Shown one piece after another: positions 50,778 to 59,854 of a DNA stretch of 64,000 nucleotides. Position 1 is the first letter of the stretch. Each line of letters opens with the position of its first letter. Source of the stretch: Leptospira andrefontaineae (lineage in GTDB: Bacteria; Spirochaetota; Leptospiria; Leptospirales; Leptospiraceae); contig NZ_RQEY01000019.1 in assembly GCF_004770105.1 (NCBI RefSeq), forward strand, positions 248,001-312,000, given 5' to 3'. The translations under genes were made by a program, and so were the position numbers. The notes beneath the pieces were generated by a model that saw only the letters and a program-made list of their open reading frames with translations, had not been told where the DNA came from and ran no database searches.

Positions 50778-51821
50778 ATGATCCGCCCAAAAGATGTGCA
50801 CCAATTGAACTTAGATAAATATTTACGTAATAAGATAGATACCAAGACAAAGCCATTAGGCGCCTTGGGAAAATTAGAAGATCTAGCCTATCGTATAGGC
50901 ACGATCCAGAACACAGTGGACCCTGTATTGTCCAACCCTCATTTACTAGTATTTGCAGGAGATCATGGACTGGCAGACTCAGGAGTTTCCGCATTTCCCA
51001 AAGAAGTTACTTACCAGATGGTATTAAACTTTTTGAATGGAGGAGCTGCGATAAACGTATTCTGCAAACAGCATGGAATCAAATTGCTTGTGATAGATGC
51101 AGGCGTTTCCGGCGACTTTGAACAATCTCATCCTGATTTTATACCTGCAAAGATCGCAGCTGGAACTAGGAATATTCTGAACGAAGCAGCAATGACAAGA
51201 GAGGAATGTGAAGAAGCAATCCGTATCGGTGGAGAGATCGCAATCACCAAAATCCCCAAAGAATGTAATGTGATTGGATTCGGGGAAATGGGAATCGGAA
51301 ATACTTCCAGTGCTTCTTTGCTCGCTTCGGTATTTTTAGATCGTTCCGCAGAAGATCTTACAGGAAGAGGAACAGGCTTAGACGACGAGTCCTTAGCACG
51401 TAAGAAACAAATCCTGGCTGAATGCAGAGCAAAACATAAAGTAAATCCAAAAGATCCGATTGAAGTTCTTTCCAAGTTTGGAGGTTTTGAGATCGCGATG
51501 ATCTGTGGGGCTATGCTTTCTTCTTATAAAGAGAATCGTTTGATCTTGGTTGATGGTTTTATCGCAAGCTCTGCATTCTTAACTGCTTCAAGAATCGAAC
51601 CTAAGATCGTTCGTAATGCAGTATTTGCTCATAAATCTTCCGAGCAAGGGCATAAGCTGATCCTGGAGTTTTTTGATGCCGATCCTATCTTAGATCTTGG
51701 GCTTCGTTTGGGAGAAGGAACCGGATGTGCACTTGCTTATCCTATCTTAGAATCCGCATTAGCGTTCTTAAGAGAGATGGCAAGTTTCGAATCCGCAGGC
51801 GTTTCCGAAAAAAAAGATTAA
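50778..51821 (+). CDS. cobT: Nicotinate-nucleotide-dimethylbenzimidazole phosphoribosyltransferase
   Basis: Makes alpha-ribazole phosphate for the lower ligand of cobalamin. The 347-residue length is standard, with [19 protein letters not shown] near residue 53, [12 protein letters not shown] at about 172 and the catalytic-glutamate segment [12 protein letters not shown] near 317. The ribosome site is weak. It belongs to the riboswitch-controlled cluster. Confidence 0.95.
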   Translation: MIRPKDVHQLNLDKYLRNKIDTKTKPLGALGKLEDLAYRIGTIQNTVDPVLSNPHLLVFAGDHGLADSGVSAFPKEVTYQMVLNFLNGGAAINVFCKQHGIKLLVIDAGVSGDFEQSHPDFIPAKIAAGTRNILNEAAMTREECEEAIRIGGEIAITKIPKECNVIGFGEMGIGNTSSASLLASVFLDRSAEDLTGRGTGLDDESLARKKQILAECRAKHKVNPKDPIEVLSKFGGFEIAMICGAMLSSYKENRLILVDGFIASSAFLTASRIEPKIVRNAVFAHKSSEQGHKLILEFFDADPILDLGLRLGEGTGCALAYPILESALAFLREMASFESAGVSEKKD

Positions 51822-51876
51822 GCGAAGAGTAAATTCTCGCTGCCCGAATCGGAGGAATGAATAAGTTCGTCTTTGC

Positions 51877-52689
51877 ATGTTTGGATTTATCCGCAAAGAA
51901 CTGATCATTTTTCTTTCCTCCGTACGTTATAATACTCGTATCATTGTTCCGTCTTGGGTGGAACATTCAGACGAATATCTTAATTCTTCCTCCAGATATT
52001 TTCCGTTAGTAGGATGGATTGTCGGAACTGCAACATGGTTCGTACTATGGGTTGCCGACCTTTCCTTGACCTGGGAGATCAGTATCGTTTTGGCAATGGC
52101 GGTTTCTGTATTAGTTACCGGTGCTTTTCACGAAGATGGATTTACGGATGTATGCGATGGATTCGGTGGAGGTTGGACCAAGGAGAAGATCTTAGAGATC
52201 ATGAAGGACAGTAGGATCGGTGCCTTCGGAACGATCGGAATTATACTCGTACTACTTCTTAAATTCGTATGTTATAAATCATTGGAAGAATTTTCCATCG
52301 AAGTTCTCTTCATCATAATACTTTCCTCTCACTCCTCCAGTAGGTTTTGGGCATTATTCACAGCAAAAACTCTTTCCTATGTGAGAGAAGATCAATTATC
52401 TAAAGCAAAACCGATCATCCAAACTTTAAAAACTTCGAATGTAGTTATAGCCGGTATTTGGGGATTAACTCCTTGGCTTGCATTCTTTCATAATGAGTAT
52501 CTTCCTTCAGACCGAGTTTTTGGATTTTTATTATATCCATTCCTTTTACAGACGTTCGGATATTTATATCTCAGAAGTTTTTATAAAAAATGGTTAGGAG
52601 GATATACGGGAGATTGTTTGGGTGCAGTCCAACAAGTTACCGAACTATTATATCTGATCGGGATCGTCGCCGCATGGAAATCTTTTTAG
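51877..52689 (+). CDS. cobS: Adenosylcobinamide-GDP ribazoletransferase (cobalamin synthase)
   Basis: Membrane enzyme joining adenosylcobinamide-GDP and alpha-ribazole. The 270-residue polytopic protein has the conserved acidic motif HEDGFTDVCDGFGGGW near 88-103, which binds magnesium, and about six hydrophobic segments. It follows cobT by 55 bases. cobU (kinase/guanylyltransferase) is not in the window. Confidence 0.93.
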   Translation: MFGFIRKELIIFLSSVRYNTRIIVPSWVEHSDEYLNSSSRYFPLVGWIVGTATWFVLWVADLSLTWEISIVLAMAVSVLVTGAFHEDGFTDVCDGFGGGWTKEKILEIMKDSRIGAFGTIGIILVLLLKFVCYKSLEEFSIEVLFIIILSSHSSSRFWALFTAKTLSYVREDQLSKAKPIIQTLKTSNVVIAGIWGLTPWLAFFHNEYLPSDRVFGFLLYPFLLQTFGYLYLRSFYKKWLGGYTGDCLGAVQQVTELLYLIGIVAAWKSF

Positions 52690-53315
52690 TCAGACATACA
52701 ACTCCTGAAGTAGAACCCGGAACCTGTTATGGAAAATCGGATCTTGGACTTCCTTCCAGCTTTGAAAAAGAAGCTGAGAACGTTCTGAAACTTCTACCCG
52801 AAAAAGTACATTCTATCCGTACAAGTCCATTATTCAGATGTTATAGTTTAGCAGAATATATCAGCAAACATCTAGAATCAAAATCAATTACTCCTGCTTG
52901 GAAAGTGGACTCAAATATCCAAGAGTTAGATTTCGGAGATTGGGAAGGACGTTTGTGGGAAGACCTACCTAGATCCGAAACTGATCCCTGGATGGAAGAC
53001 TACGTAAACAGAAGACCTCCCGGAGGAGAAACCTACTCAGAATTAAAAACTAGGATCTTAAGATCTTGGGAAGAAGGTCTGCAAGAAGCAAGGACTTGGG
53101 AAAATCTTAAAAAAGAAGAAGGGGAAACCTCTGAATACAAAACAATTTGGGTTAGTCATGGAGGCCCGATTCGATGTTTGTCTTCTATCGTATTAGGTTT
53201 TCCTTTAGAGAATTCGTTTCGAATGGTTTTAGAATATGGATCCGTTTCTTGTTTTAAGATCCGCTTTGGAGAAATGGGATCCTATCCTCAATTCGTTTCT
53301 TGGAATAAGAAGTAA
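52674..53315 (+). CDS. cobC: Alpha-ribazole phosphatase-like histidine phosphatase
   Basis: A 213-residue phosphoglycerate-mutase-fold phosphatase. The catalytic histidine is in LVRHTTPEV (near 7), with RTSPLFRC and the second catalytic histidine in VSHGGPIRC. GTCYGKSDLGL is the family's CobC-type signature, matching removal of the phosphate from ribazole phosphate. I chose the ATG at 52674, giving a 16-base overlap with cobS; the open frame runs further upstream but is noncoding in appearance. Confidence 0.88.
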   Translation: MEIFLVRHTTPEVEPGTCYGKSDLGLPSSFEKEAENVLKLLPEKVHSIRTSPLFRCYSLAEYISKHLESKSITPAWKVDSNIQELDFGDWEGRLWEDLPRSETDPWMEDYVNRRPPGGETYSELKTRILRSWEEGLQEARTWENLKKEEGETSEYKTIWVSHGGPIRCLSSIVLGFPLENSFRMVLEYGSVSCFKIRFGEMGSYPQFVSWNKK

Positions 53316-53474
53316 GCTCGCTAGAACGAATAAGACATAAATAGAAATACCGGATTGCTAAGGTGTTTTTATTTTTATCCGATAAGGAATATAGTATTCG
53401 AATCCCTCATGTTCTGTTTCCGAATTTTCAGATCTATTCTTCATAAAAACCTTTCGGTACTGGAAGTCCGCATT

Positions 53475-54530
53475 GTGAAATATAAAGAAATATTAAAGTA
53501 TATTCTTCTCATATTATTACTTCTTGGTCCTTCTTTTATCATTTCGGATACATCGCCTGAACTCGCAGTCCCAGGGCAACCTGAAACTGCAAAACTATTC
53601 ATCCTAGATGCAAGCGGTTCCATGAACGAATATCTCGGGATCTATCAAAAGGTCCATCTCGCAAAAAAGTACGTTCGCCATTATGTAGATAAACTTCCGG
53701 AGGAAACTGAAGTAGGTTTTATTGCTTATGGGAATCGACTCCCCGGTTGCCAATCTTCCAGACTTTATCAACCTTTAGAAAAAGGAAATCGTCCCGGTTT
53801 TCAAAATAAACTTTTTGGTCTCACTCCTTCCGGCGCTACTCCACTTGCAGAATCTATTCGAATCGCCGGAGATTATATCGTTCGCAGAAAATCTCCCACT
53901 GACTTGATCTTGGTTACTGATGGAATTGAAAGCTGTTATGGAAATCCGGAAAAAGAACTCCAGGTACTGCAGCAAAAAGGTATAAATTTCAAAATGCATA
54001 TTTTTGGCCTAGGCTTGAAACCCGAAGAGAAAAGAGTCATGCAATCTTTGGCAAAAACCGGAAACGGAAGATATTATAATGTGGGAGAAGATAGCGATTT
54101 CTTTCTAGCGATGGAAGATCTTTTAAAACAAGAACCACTTCCTAAAAAGGCAGAACTAGAACCGGAAAAGCGCAAATCTAAGATCCGGATCGCAAGCATC
54201 GAAAAAAAACAAACAGATTCGGAAGAGAATTTTTATAGAGTGAAATTCGTTTTTGAAAACTCTGATTCAGAGAACCAATGTGTGATCTTAAATTTGAAAA
54301 GAAGAAGTTCAGCTTCATCCAAAATACAAAACTGGAATCCTCAAAGAGCTTCTGAACCGGAAAGAGTGGAACGAACGGAACAAATTTGTTTTCAAACGAG
54401 AAAAGGAGAAGGGGAATTTCAGATCTCAGCTCCGGCACATCTTCCTTTAAATTTAGAATTGGAACTTTGGGACACAAAAGGTATCCCAAGTTCCGTTGAC
54501 AAAAGTGGAGAAATAAAACTTACCGAGTAA
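53475..54530 (+). CDS. Exported von Willebrand factor A domain protein
   Basis: Encodes about 351 residues. I chose the GTG at 53475 (GGAAG nine bases upstream), giving a normal signal peptide with an Ile/Leu-rich core; ATG codons at 53355 and 53409 would add about 40 or 20 residues before it. The VWA domain (about 40-210) has an intact MIDAS: DASGS, the threonine in PSGATPLAES and the aspartate in LVTDGIES. The C-terminal 120 residues form a beta-rich domain of unknown type. Likely periplasmic or surface-exposed, binding a metal-dependent partner. It converges on the MuiA-like genes. Confidence 0.8.
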   Translation: MKYKEILKYILLILLLLGPSFIISDTSPELAVPGQPETAKLFILDASGSMNEYLGIYQKVHLAKKYVRHYVDKLPEETEVGFIAYGNRLPGCQSSRLYQPLEKGNRPGFQNKLFGLTPSGATPLAESIRIAGDYIVRRKSPTDLILVTDGIESCYGNPEKELQVLQQKGINFKMHIFGLGLKPEEKRVMQSLAKTGNGRYYNVGEDSDFFLAMEDLLKQEPLPKKAELEPEKRKSKIRIASIEKKQTDSEENFYRVKFVFENSDSENQCVILNLKRRSSASSKIQNWNPQRASEPERVERTEQICFQTRKGEGEFQISAPAHLPLNLELELWDTKGIPSSVDKSGEIKLTE

Positions 54531-54534
54531 GATC

Positions 54535-56193
54535 TTAAAATGATCTTAAAAAATCCAAGTTTTGGTGATTCGGATACGTTACTCGATATTCCAACTTGAT
54601 CTCTTTTTTTCCGGAAGGTGGGATCACTAAACTCCACTCAATAATTCCGGAGTTAGCGCGATATTCCTTGGAACCTGGAGTGCTCGTCTCCTGATTCACT
54701 TCAACCTTTACACTTGCAGATTCTGAAATAGGGATCTGTTCCCTTACGATTACAGTCTTACTTTCTTTGCTAAAATTTTCCAAACTTAGATAAACTTTCT
54801 TCTCCATTACTTTTTGAGTAGAAATCAGTCCCTCTTTCGTTTGGTTCCAATCCTTTCTATAAGAAAGTCTTAAACTACCTTCTGTCCCGAGAGAAACGGA
54901 AAGATTTTCTTTGGGAGAAACGTAAGAAACTTTTGTCCTACCAACAAGTCCGGAACTTCTAAATAAAGAAACTTCGCCAGGTAAAATCGGAAATTCTCCC
55001 ATGTTTTGAAACTCAGCTTCCAATAAAGGAAACGGTTTATATCTAGGAGAAGCTATGGTTTTTACCTGGATAGGCGCGTTAAAAGATAACATTTCGAATT
55101 TTCTGGATTCTTTTTGCGAAGCTAAGGTGATCGTTTTAGGAAGCCTGAACAAAAATCCGCTACCTCTTTCGCTAGAGGGAGAAGGTTCCTCAGTAGAGGG
55201 AATATTAGACTCTTCATTAGGCATTTGAGCTGCACCCACAGCTTGGGTTTGATTAGTTAGAATTTCCTGTTTAGAATCCACTTCTACATCAAATAATCTT
55301 AATGGACGAAGCCGATCTCTTCTGAGAGAAAGATCCGGTCTTGTGGTAGAAAGTAGAAGTTGTACTCCTTTCCAATCTTCCCCGGATTCCTGTCGGATCT
55401 CTACTATGTATTCCAATTTCGCTTTAGTCAAAGAGTCATCCGCAGTTAGAATATAAGCAGGTCTCCAATCCGCATTCGGAACCAGATAACTCAAGCGAAG
55501 TTCTACACTTTTGGCCTCGGAACTCGTGTTTACGATCTGGACCCATGTAGTACGTGTACTTTTTTCCGCCTGGGATAATAAGAGTGAAAGTTGAGCTCTT
55601 GCTTCTTCCAGTTCTGTCTGTACTTTACGTTTGGATTTTTCTAACTTCTCCCAAGAAGCAAAAATAGAAACGGCCTCATCTCTGGTTTTTTTAAGATAAG
55701 TTCCCCAGTTTTTTCCATCCCCTTCTACCCTTCCATATAGAAGATTGCGGCCCACAACATCCGAGACTTTCTTACGCATTTCGGACAATAGGTCCTTTTC
55801 TGCCTTTAGATCATTCTCTTTTGCTAATATACTTTCCAGGTCCTTCTCTAATTGTTGCACTTTTTTTTGGAGAAGAGCAACTTCCGGATTGGAAGCTGCA
55901 GTACCTTCTTCTTTCCAAGTTCTGGAACCGGTGACTTCTACCTGGGGAGAAGTCACCGCAGCAGTTAAGGTTTCTTCCAAAAGAGAAACAGGCAAATAAG
56001 AAATCTCGATTTTATTCGTTCCGGGTTCCAATTGTATTCTTCCGGATCTTAGGATCTGAGCTGTTCCCTGATGAACAGTCACTTCCTTAATAGGAAGATT
56101 GGTTTCTTTTCCGAGTAAGGGAAAAGAAACCAGAACAAAAACAAAAGAAAATTGAACGAAAGATGAATACATTAAGTTTTTATAATTTTTCAT
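54535..56193 (-). CDS. MuiA-family protein (DUF4140/DUF4139), copy 2
   Basis: About 552 residues: signal peptide, DUF4140-like N-terminal domain (KEVTVHQGTAQILRSG), a coiled coil (about 105-205), then the DUF4139-like beta domain (from about 225, SYLVPNADWRPAY). I prefer the ATG at 56193, which has GAGG seven bases upstream. It lies directly after a paralogue with the same domain order. In Aeromonas/E. coli relatives, MuiA affects mucoidy; here function is unknown. Confidence 0.8.
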   Translation of the reverse strand: MKNYKNLMYSSFVQFSFVFVLVSFPLLGKETNLPIKEVTVHQGTAQILRSGRIQLEPGTNKIEISYLPVSLLEETLTAAVTSPQVEVTGSRTWKEEGTAASNPEVALLQKKVQQLEKDLESILAKENDLKAEKDLLSEMRKKVSDVVGRNLLYGRVEGDGKNWGTYLKKTRDEAVSIFASWEKLEKSKRKVQTELEEARAQLSLLLSQAEKSTRTTWVQIVNTSSEAKSVELRLSYLVPNADWRPAYILTADDSLTKAKLEYIVEIRQESGEDWKGVQLLLSTTRPDLSLRRDRLRPLRLFDVEVDSKQEILTNQTQAVGAAQMPNEESNIPSTEEPSPSSERGSGFLFRLPKTITLASQKESRKFEMLSFNAPIQVKTIASPRYKPFPLLEAEFQNMGEFPILPGEVSLFRSSGLVGRTKVSYVSPKENLSVSLGTEGSLRLSYRKDWNQTKEGLISTQKVMEKKVYLSLENFSKESKTVIVREQIPISESASVKVEVNQETSTPGSKEYRANSGIIEWSLVIPPSGKKEIKLEYRVTYPNHQNLDFLRSF

Positions 56194-56201
56194 GATAAGC
56201 C

Positions 56202-58307
56202 TCAATATGAATCCGAACCAGGAGTTTCTCTTAGGATATTGTCAGCAGGATAAGAGACTGTATATTCGAACTGGATTGTTTTACGGGAGTTTGCGCCTAT
56301 CTCAAATTCATAAGTTAAAATTCCATCTTCCGTTTTAGACTTAGGAGTATCGGTGCCCGCGGACCATTCCACTTTCACACTGTCATCGTTCGTATAAGGA
56401 ATACGATCAATCAGGCGAACAGGAACAGCTCTACGTTTATTATTTTTAATAGAGATAGTAACTCGATAACGGATATTTTTTTTACGAGAAATGATCCCGG
56501 ACTTATCATCCAGTTTTTCCTGTTTTCTTTCCACCTTGATATCTCTATCAGGCCCAAGTTCCATTTTGATCTCTTGGCCCGGTTTCAACGTAGAGACGGT
56601 AGTAGTTCCTAATAAATTCTCTCCAGAATAGATTTCCAGAGGACCGGCAAGCAAAGGTTCTCTTTCCGTATTAGAAGAAACTACATTCAAGAAAACCCCG
56701 TCATTTGTAAGAGGAGAAGTTTCATAACCAGGACGAACTGTGATATTCCTTTTACGAAGAAATACTCGATTCAAAGTGCGATCAGAGGGAATTTTTTCCC
56801 TGGACTGAGCAATATATCTAAAATCAAATCCTTCGGAAGAAATTCCGGGAGCGATCAATTGGTTGGAATATTTTTTATCCGAACTCAGCTGTGAAGATCT
56901 ATTCAAAAGATTTTGCACTTCGTTTTCGAGTTCTTTCAGTTCTTTTCTAGAACTTTCTCTTAAACCTGAAAACCTACGAAGAGCCTCCTTTCCGTAACGA
57001 ATAGATTCTTCATAAGATCCTTGGTCGAAGGAATATTTTTGGTTCGCAAGTTCTCCTTGGAGTCTGTTCATATTCTCTTCTACACGAATTGAATTGGATC
57101 TATCTTTATAATTTCCTTCTATCAATGCACGGGATTGCATTAAAGGGTTATCATTCTTCTCTTGGTATTGAACATCATCGACTCTCTCTTCGGCCTTACT
57201 TCTTTGAGAGACCTTAGGTGAAGGAGCTTTTTTCTTGGATTCCTTTTTACTTTGGATCATAGCTCCTGCATTTGCAGAAGGTTTAGAAGGAGCATCATAC
57301 TCCTTATCAGCGGGGGAATAATCCTCATCACCCGAATATACCGCTACTTCCTTAGAAGCAATCCTATATTCTCTATACTCAGGTAAGTCTATGTCTTGAT
57401 TTGGATTTGCAGTGGAAAATTCTAATCGAACATTTTTCCAATCTTCTCCAGTTTCGTTACGAACTAAAGCATGCCAACCTAACTCGGCTTCTTGTCCATT
57501 TGAATTCAATTCTAATGTATAACGAGGATACCAGTTCGCACCTCGGATCAGATACTTATATTCAAAAGGAAATACATTTGCAGAATCAGATTCCACATCC
57601 AATCGGATCTCTTTTCTACGAAGTGTATCACCTTCTGCAAGGTGGGAGATCTTAGTGGTAACTATATAAAATTCTTCGCGGATACGATCTAGTTCTTCGA
57701 GCTTTGCTAATCTGAGTTTTGTATTATCCTCCGCTAGCTCTGCGTATGTTTTTCGGAAGGAAGAAAAATTTTCCGAGTCAATCTTCTCCACTACTCCATC
57801 TTGTTCTCGGATCGCAGGTTTGATTGATTTGATAGAAGCTTCCCAATCCAAAAGGTCTTGGACTTCTCTCGATTTTGTGCTTAATGCTAAGAGCAGACCT
57901 TCTTTTCTTTTTTCTAACTCTTCTGCTTCTTGGGATTTTTTTCTTCTAGAAGCTTTTTCCGAAACTCTGATGCCTTTGATCTTAAATTTTTTATTTGGAT
58001 CAGTAAATGTAACGATCACACTCTTGTCCAAGGAAGCGATTGGGACTTCTCCCAATAAAACTTCTGAAACTCCAGCAGGAAGTTTTACCTCGGATTGCCT
58101 GGTGACATAGACTAAGTCGGAGTATAATAGAACAGAATCAATTCTTGCGTAAGAAACGGAGACTGGGGACTTGGAAGCCTTCTCCTCTTCCGTAATGGCT
58201 GTAGGAGTATCACTTGCTGAAGGATCGGATTCTTGGGCGTAAAAATTAGTCCCTAGCAAAATCAGAAACGATGCTGTAAGAACCGAGGAAGAAAAACGAG
58301 AAATCAT
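56202..58307 (-). CDS. MuiA-family protein (DUF4140/DUF4139), copy 1
   Basis: About 701 residues from the ATG at 58307, which starts a normal signal peptide (SVLTASFLILLGTNFYA); an earlier ATG at 58346 adds 13 residues. Domain order: DUF4140-like strand region, a coiled coil (about 130-220), DUF4139 start FEYKYLIRGANWYPRYT near 255, a charged low-complexity insert (about 340-400, KKESKKKAPSPK), and the rest of DUF4139 to the end (FEYTVSYPADN). The insert is absent from the smaller copy downstream. Confidence 0.78.
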   Translation of the reverse strand: MISRFSSSVLTASFLILLGTNFYAQESDPSASDTPTAITEEEKASKSPVSVSYARIDSVLLYSDLVYVTRQSEVKLPAGVSEVLLGEVPIASLDKSVIVTFTDPNKKFKIKGIRVSEKASRRKKSQEAEELEKRKEGLLLALSTKSREVQDLLDWEASIKSIKPAIREQDGVVEKIDSENFSSFRKTYAELAEDNTKLRLAKLEELDRIREEFYIVTTKISHLAEGDTLRRKEIRLDVESDSANVFPFEYKYLIRGANWYPRYTLELNSNGQEAELGWHALVRNETGEDWKNVRLEFSTANPNQDIDLPEYREYRIASKEVAVYSGDEDYSPADKEYDAPSKPSANAGAMIQSKKESKKKAPSPKVSQRSKAEERVDDVQYQEKNDNPLMQSRALIEGNYKDRSNSIRVEENMNRLQGELANQKYSFDQGSYEESIRYGKEALRRFSGLRESSRKELKELENEVQNLLNRSSQLSSDKKYSNQLIAPGISSEGFDFRYIAQSREKIPSDRTLNRVFLRKRNITVRPGYETSPLTNDGVFLNVVSSNTEREPLLAGPLEIYSGENLLGTTTVSTLKPGQEIKMELGPDRDIKVERKQEKLDDKSGIISRKKNIRYRVTISIKNNKRRAVPVRLIDRIPYTNDDSVKVEWSAGTDTPKSKTEDGILTYEFEIGANSRKTIQFEYTVSYPADNILRETPGSDSY

Positions 58308-58363
58308 AGGTTCTATGTGGATACTTGCCGAAACATAGTTCGTCAATTTATTTTCACGGCCAT

Positions 58364-58395
58364 AAAAAAAGCGCCTTCATTGAAAAGGCGCTTTT
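58364..58395 (-). terminator. Terminator after the sterol desaturase-family gene
   Basis: GCGCCTT (58371-58377) pairs with AAGGCGC (58385-58391), extended by A/T pairs; the minus strand runs into T. It can act in both directions. Confidence 0.85.
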
Positions 58396-58425
58396 AACTC
58401 TAAAAACTAGCTCAAAAATCCGGAA

Positions 58426-59718
58426 CTAAACTGTTTTAGGCGTATATCCTTTGATGCTGAAAAACCTTTTTTGAGAAACCAAAAAGCCTCCCAATATAAA
58501 GAATGAGATCAATGCAACCTGCTTCATTAACTGAGGAAGATATTGTAAAGTCTCTACCGGAAGAACAGCGGTCAATTTTTCTACATGGGTGAAATCGAAA
58601 GGATACACATAGGTGAGCGCAGCGATAGAAGCCAGACGGATCAACTCGGAAACGATACCTGAGGTTTTCAATTCAAAGATCGCGCCTATATTCCAAAGAG
58701 TCCAAAGAACATAAAAACCTAAAGCACACATTTCAAACAGAGGTAATTCTTTTTTGAATTCTATATAAACCATAGAAGCGCCCAATCCAAAGAAGAATTG
58801 AGTGATAGAATAAGCTAATAATGTGTAAGGAATATGTGTATTAAATTTCTCGTACGTAGATCTATCGATCTCAGGAGGAACAACCGATTCTCCAAGATCT
58901 TTCGGTTTCCAACCTGGAGGTTTGATCCAAACTAAAAATTTATCCTTCCAATATTTGGTTTTCCAGGAAAGAAGGAATAGTTCTTCGAAATAATGGAACT
59001 GTGTCCAAAGAGGACTCCAGGTCTGCATTGGTTTTACGATCCCGAAGATAGGCTCTTCTTCTTCCTCTTTATAAGATCCGAACATTCTATCCCAAATCGC
59101 AAATGTTCCCGCATAGTTTTTATCTATATACTTAGGATCTCTTCCATGATGAACTCTATGTTGAGAAGGAGTGTTGAACACCCACTCGAAAATTCCTAAT
59201 TTAGGGATCGCTCTCGTATGAAGCCAGAATTGATAAGCAAAATTGATTTGGATACAAAGAAGGAACATGATAGGAGGAAATCCCATCAATGCTAAAGGAA
59301 GATAAAAAGGAAGGGAGAACGTATTTTGAGTGACCCCTTGCCTTAAAGCTACTGTAAAATTGTAATCTTCACTTTGGTGATGAGCCACATGAGAAGCCCA
59401 GAAAATATTGATCTCATGCCCAAATCTATGATACCAATAATAGAAGAAGTCCGCCAGAACGAAACAAAAGACCCAACCTATCCAAGAGTCGTTTGAAATA
59501 TTCAATATTCCAAATTTTGCATATACCCAGGAATACACAGCCATCAACGCTAGGGTGATAAACACCGTAAAGATCTGCATAAAGATCCCGGCCGAAAGAT
59601 TATTAATGGAGTCCTTAAAACGGTAGAATGGTTTGTCTCCAAACACCGAATAAAGTAGTTCTACTACTATCAAAACGAAAAATACGGGAGTGATCAGTTC
59701 AATTATATTCTTTTCCAT
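58426..59718 (-). CDS. Sterol desaturase / fatty acid hydroxylase family enzyme
   Basis: A 430-residue membrane di-iron oxygenase. The histidine clusters are intact: HRFGHEINIFWASHVAHHQSED (near 103-124), HTRAIP (near 168) and HRVHHG (near 188). Eight or so hydrophobic segments; a C-terminal extension with four helices makes it longer than simple hydroxylases. It hydroxylates or desaturates a lipid, possibly a fatty acid; substrate not identifiable. Confidence 0.87.
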   Translation of the reverse strand: MEKNIIELITPVFFVLIVVELLYSVFGDKPFYRFKDSINNLSAGIFMQIFTVFITLALMAVYSWVYAKFGILNISNDSWIGWVFCFVLADFFYYWYHRFGHEINIFWASHVAHHQSEDYNFTVALRQGVTQNTFSLPFYLPLALMGFPPIMFLLCIQINFAYQFWLHTRAIPKLGIFEWVFNTPSQHRVHHGRDPKYIDKNYAGTFAIWDRMFGSYKEEEEEPIFGIVKPMQTWSPLWTQFHYFEELFLLSWKTKYWKDKFLVWIKPPGWKPKDLGESVVPPEIDRSTYEKFNTHIPYTLLAYSITQFFFGLGASMVYIEFKKELPLFEMCALGFYVLWTLWNIGAIFELKTSGIVSELIRLASIAALTYVYPFDFTHVEKLTAVLPVETLQYLPQLMKQVALISFFILGGFLVSQKRFFSIKGYTPKTV

Positions 59719-59775
59719 CTCTATTACCGAGTTTCGACTATCTCTGTAGCGATCATTCGGTCAAGAAAAAGAACC

Positions 59776-59804
59776 GAGGCGGTTTTTGAATTCCGCCTCA
59801 GATG
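59776..59804 (-). terminator. Terminator after the FadL-like gene
   Basis: GAGGCGG (59776-59782) pairs with CCGCCTC (59793-59799); on the minus strand it is followed by a T-rich stretch. It ends the FadL-like gene transcript. The palindrome ATAACA-GA-TGTTAT at 59815-59828 lies just before it. Confidence 0.75.
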
Positions 59805-59854
59805 GAGCTATTAGATAACAGATGTTATTTCATTTTCCCAGGAAAGGGAAAGGA

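Noticed and set aside
51877..53315. Missing cobU in the cobalamin cluster as evidence of a broken pathway.
   Set aside because: cobU may lie elsewhere in the genome; the window cannot show its absence.
54530..54560. GATCTTAAAA direct repeats at the end of the VWA gene as a mobile-element footprint.
   Set aside because: The repeat is only ten bases, sits in AT-rich sequence between convergent stops, and no transposase is nearby.
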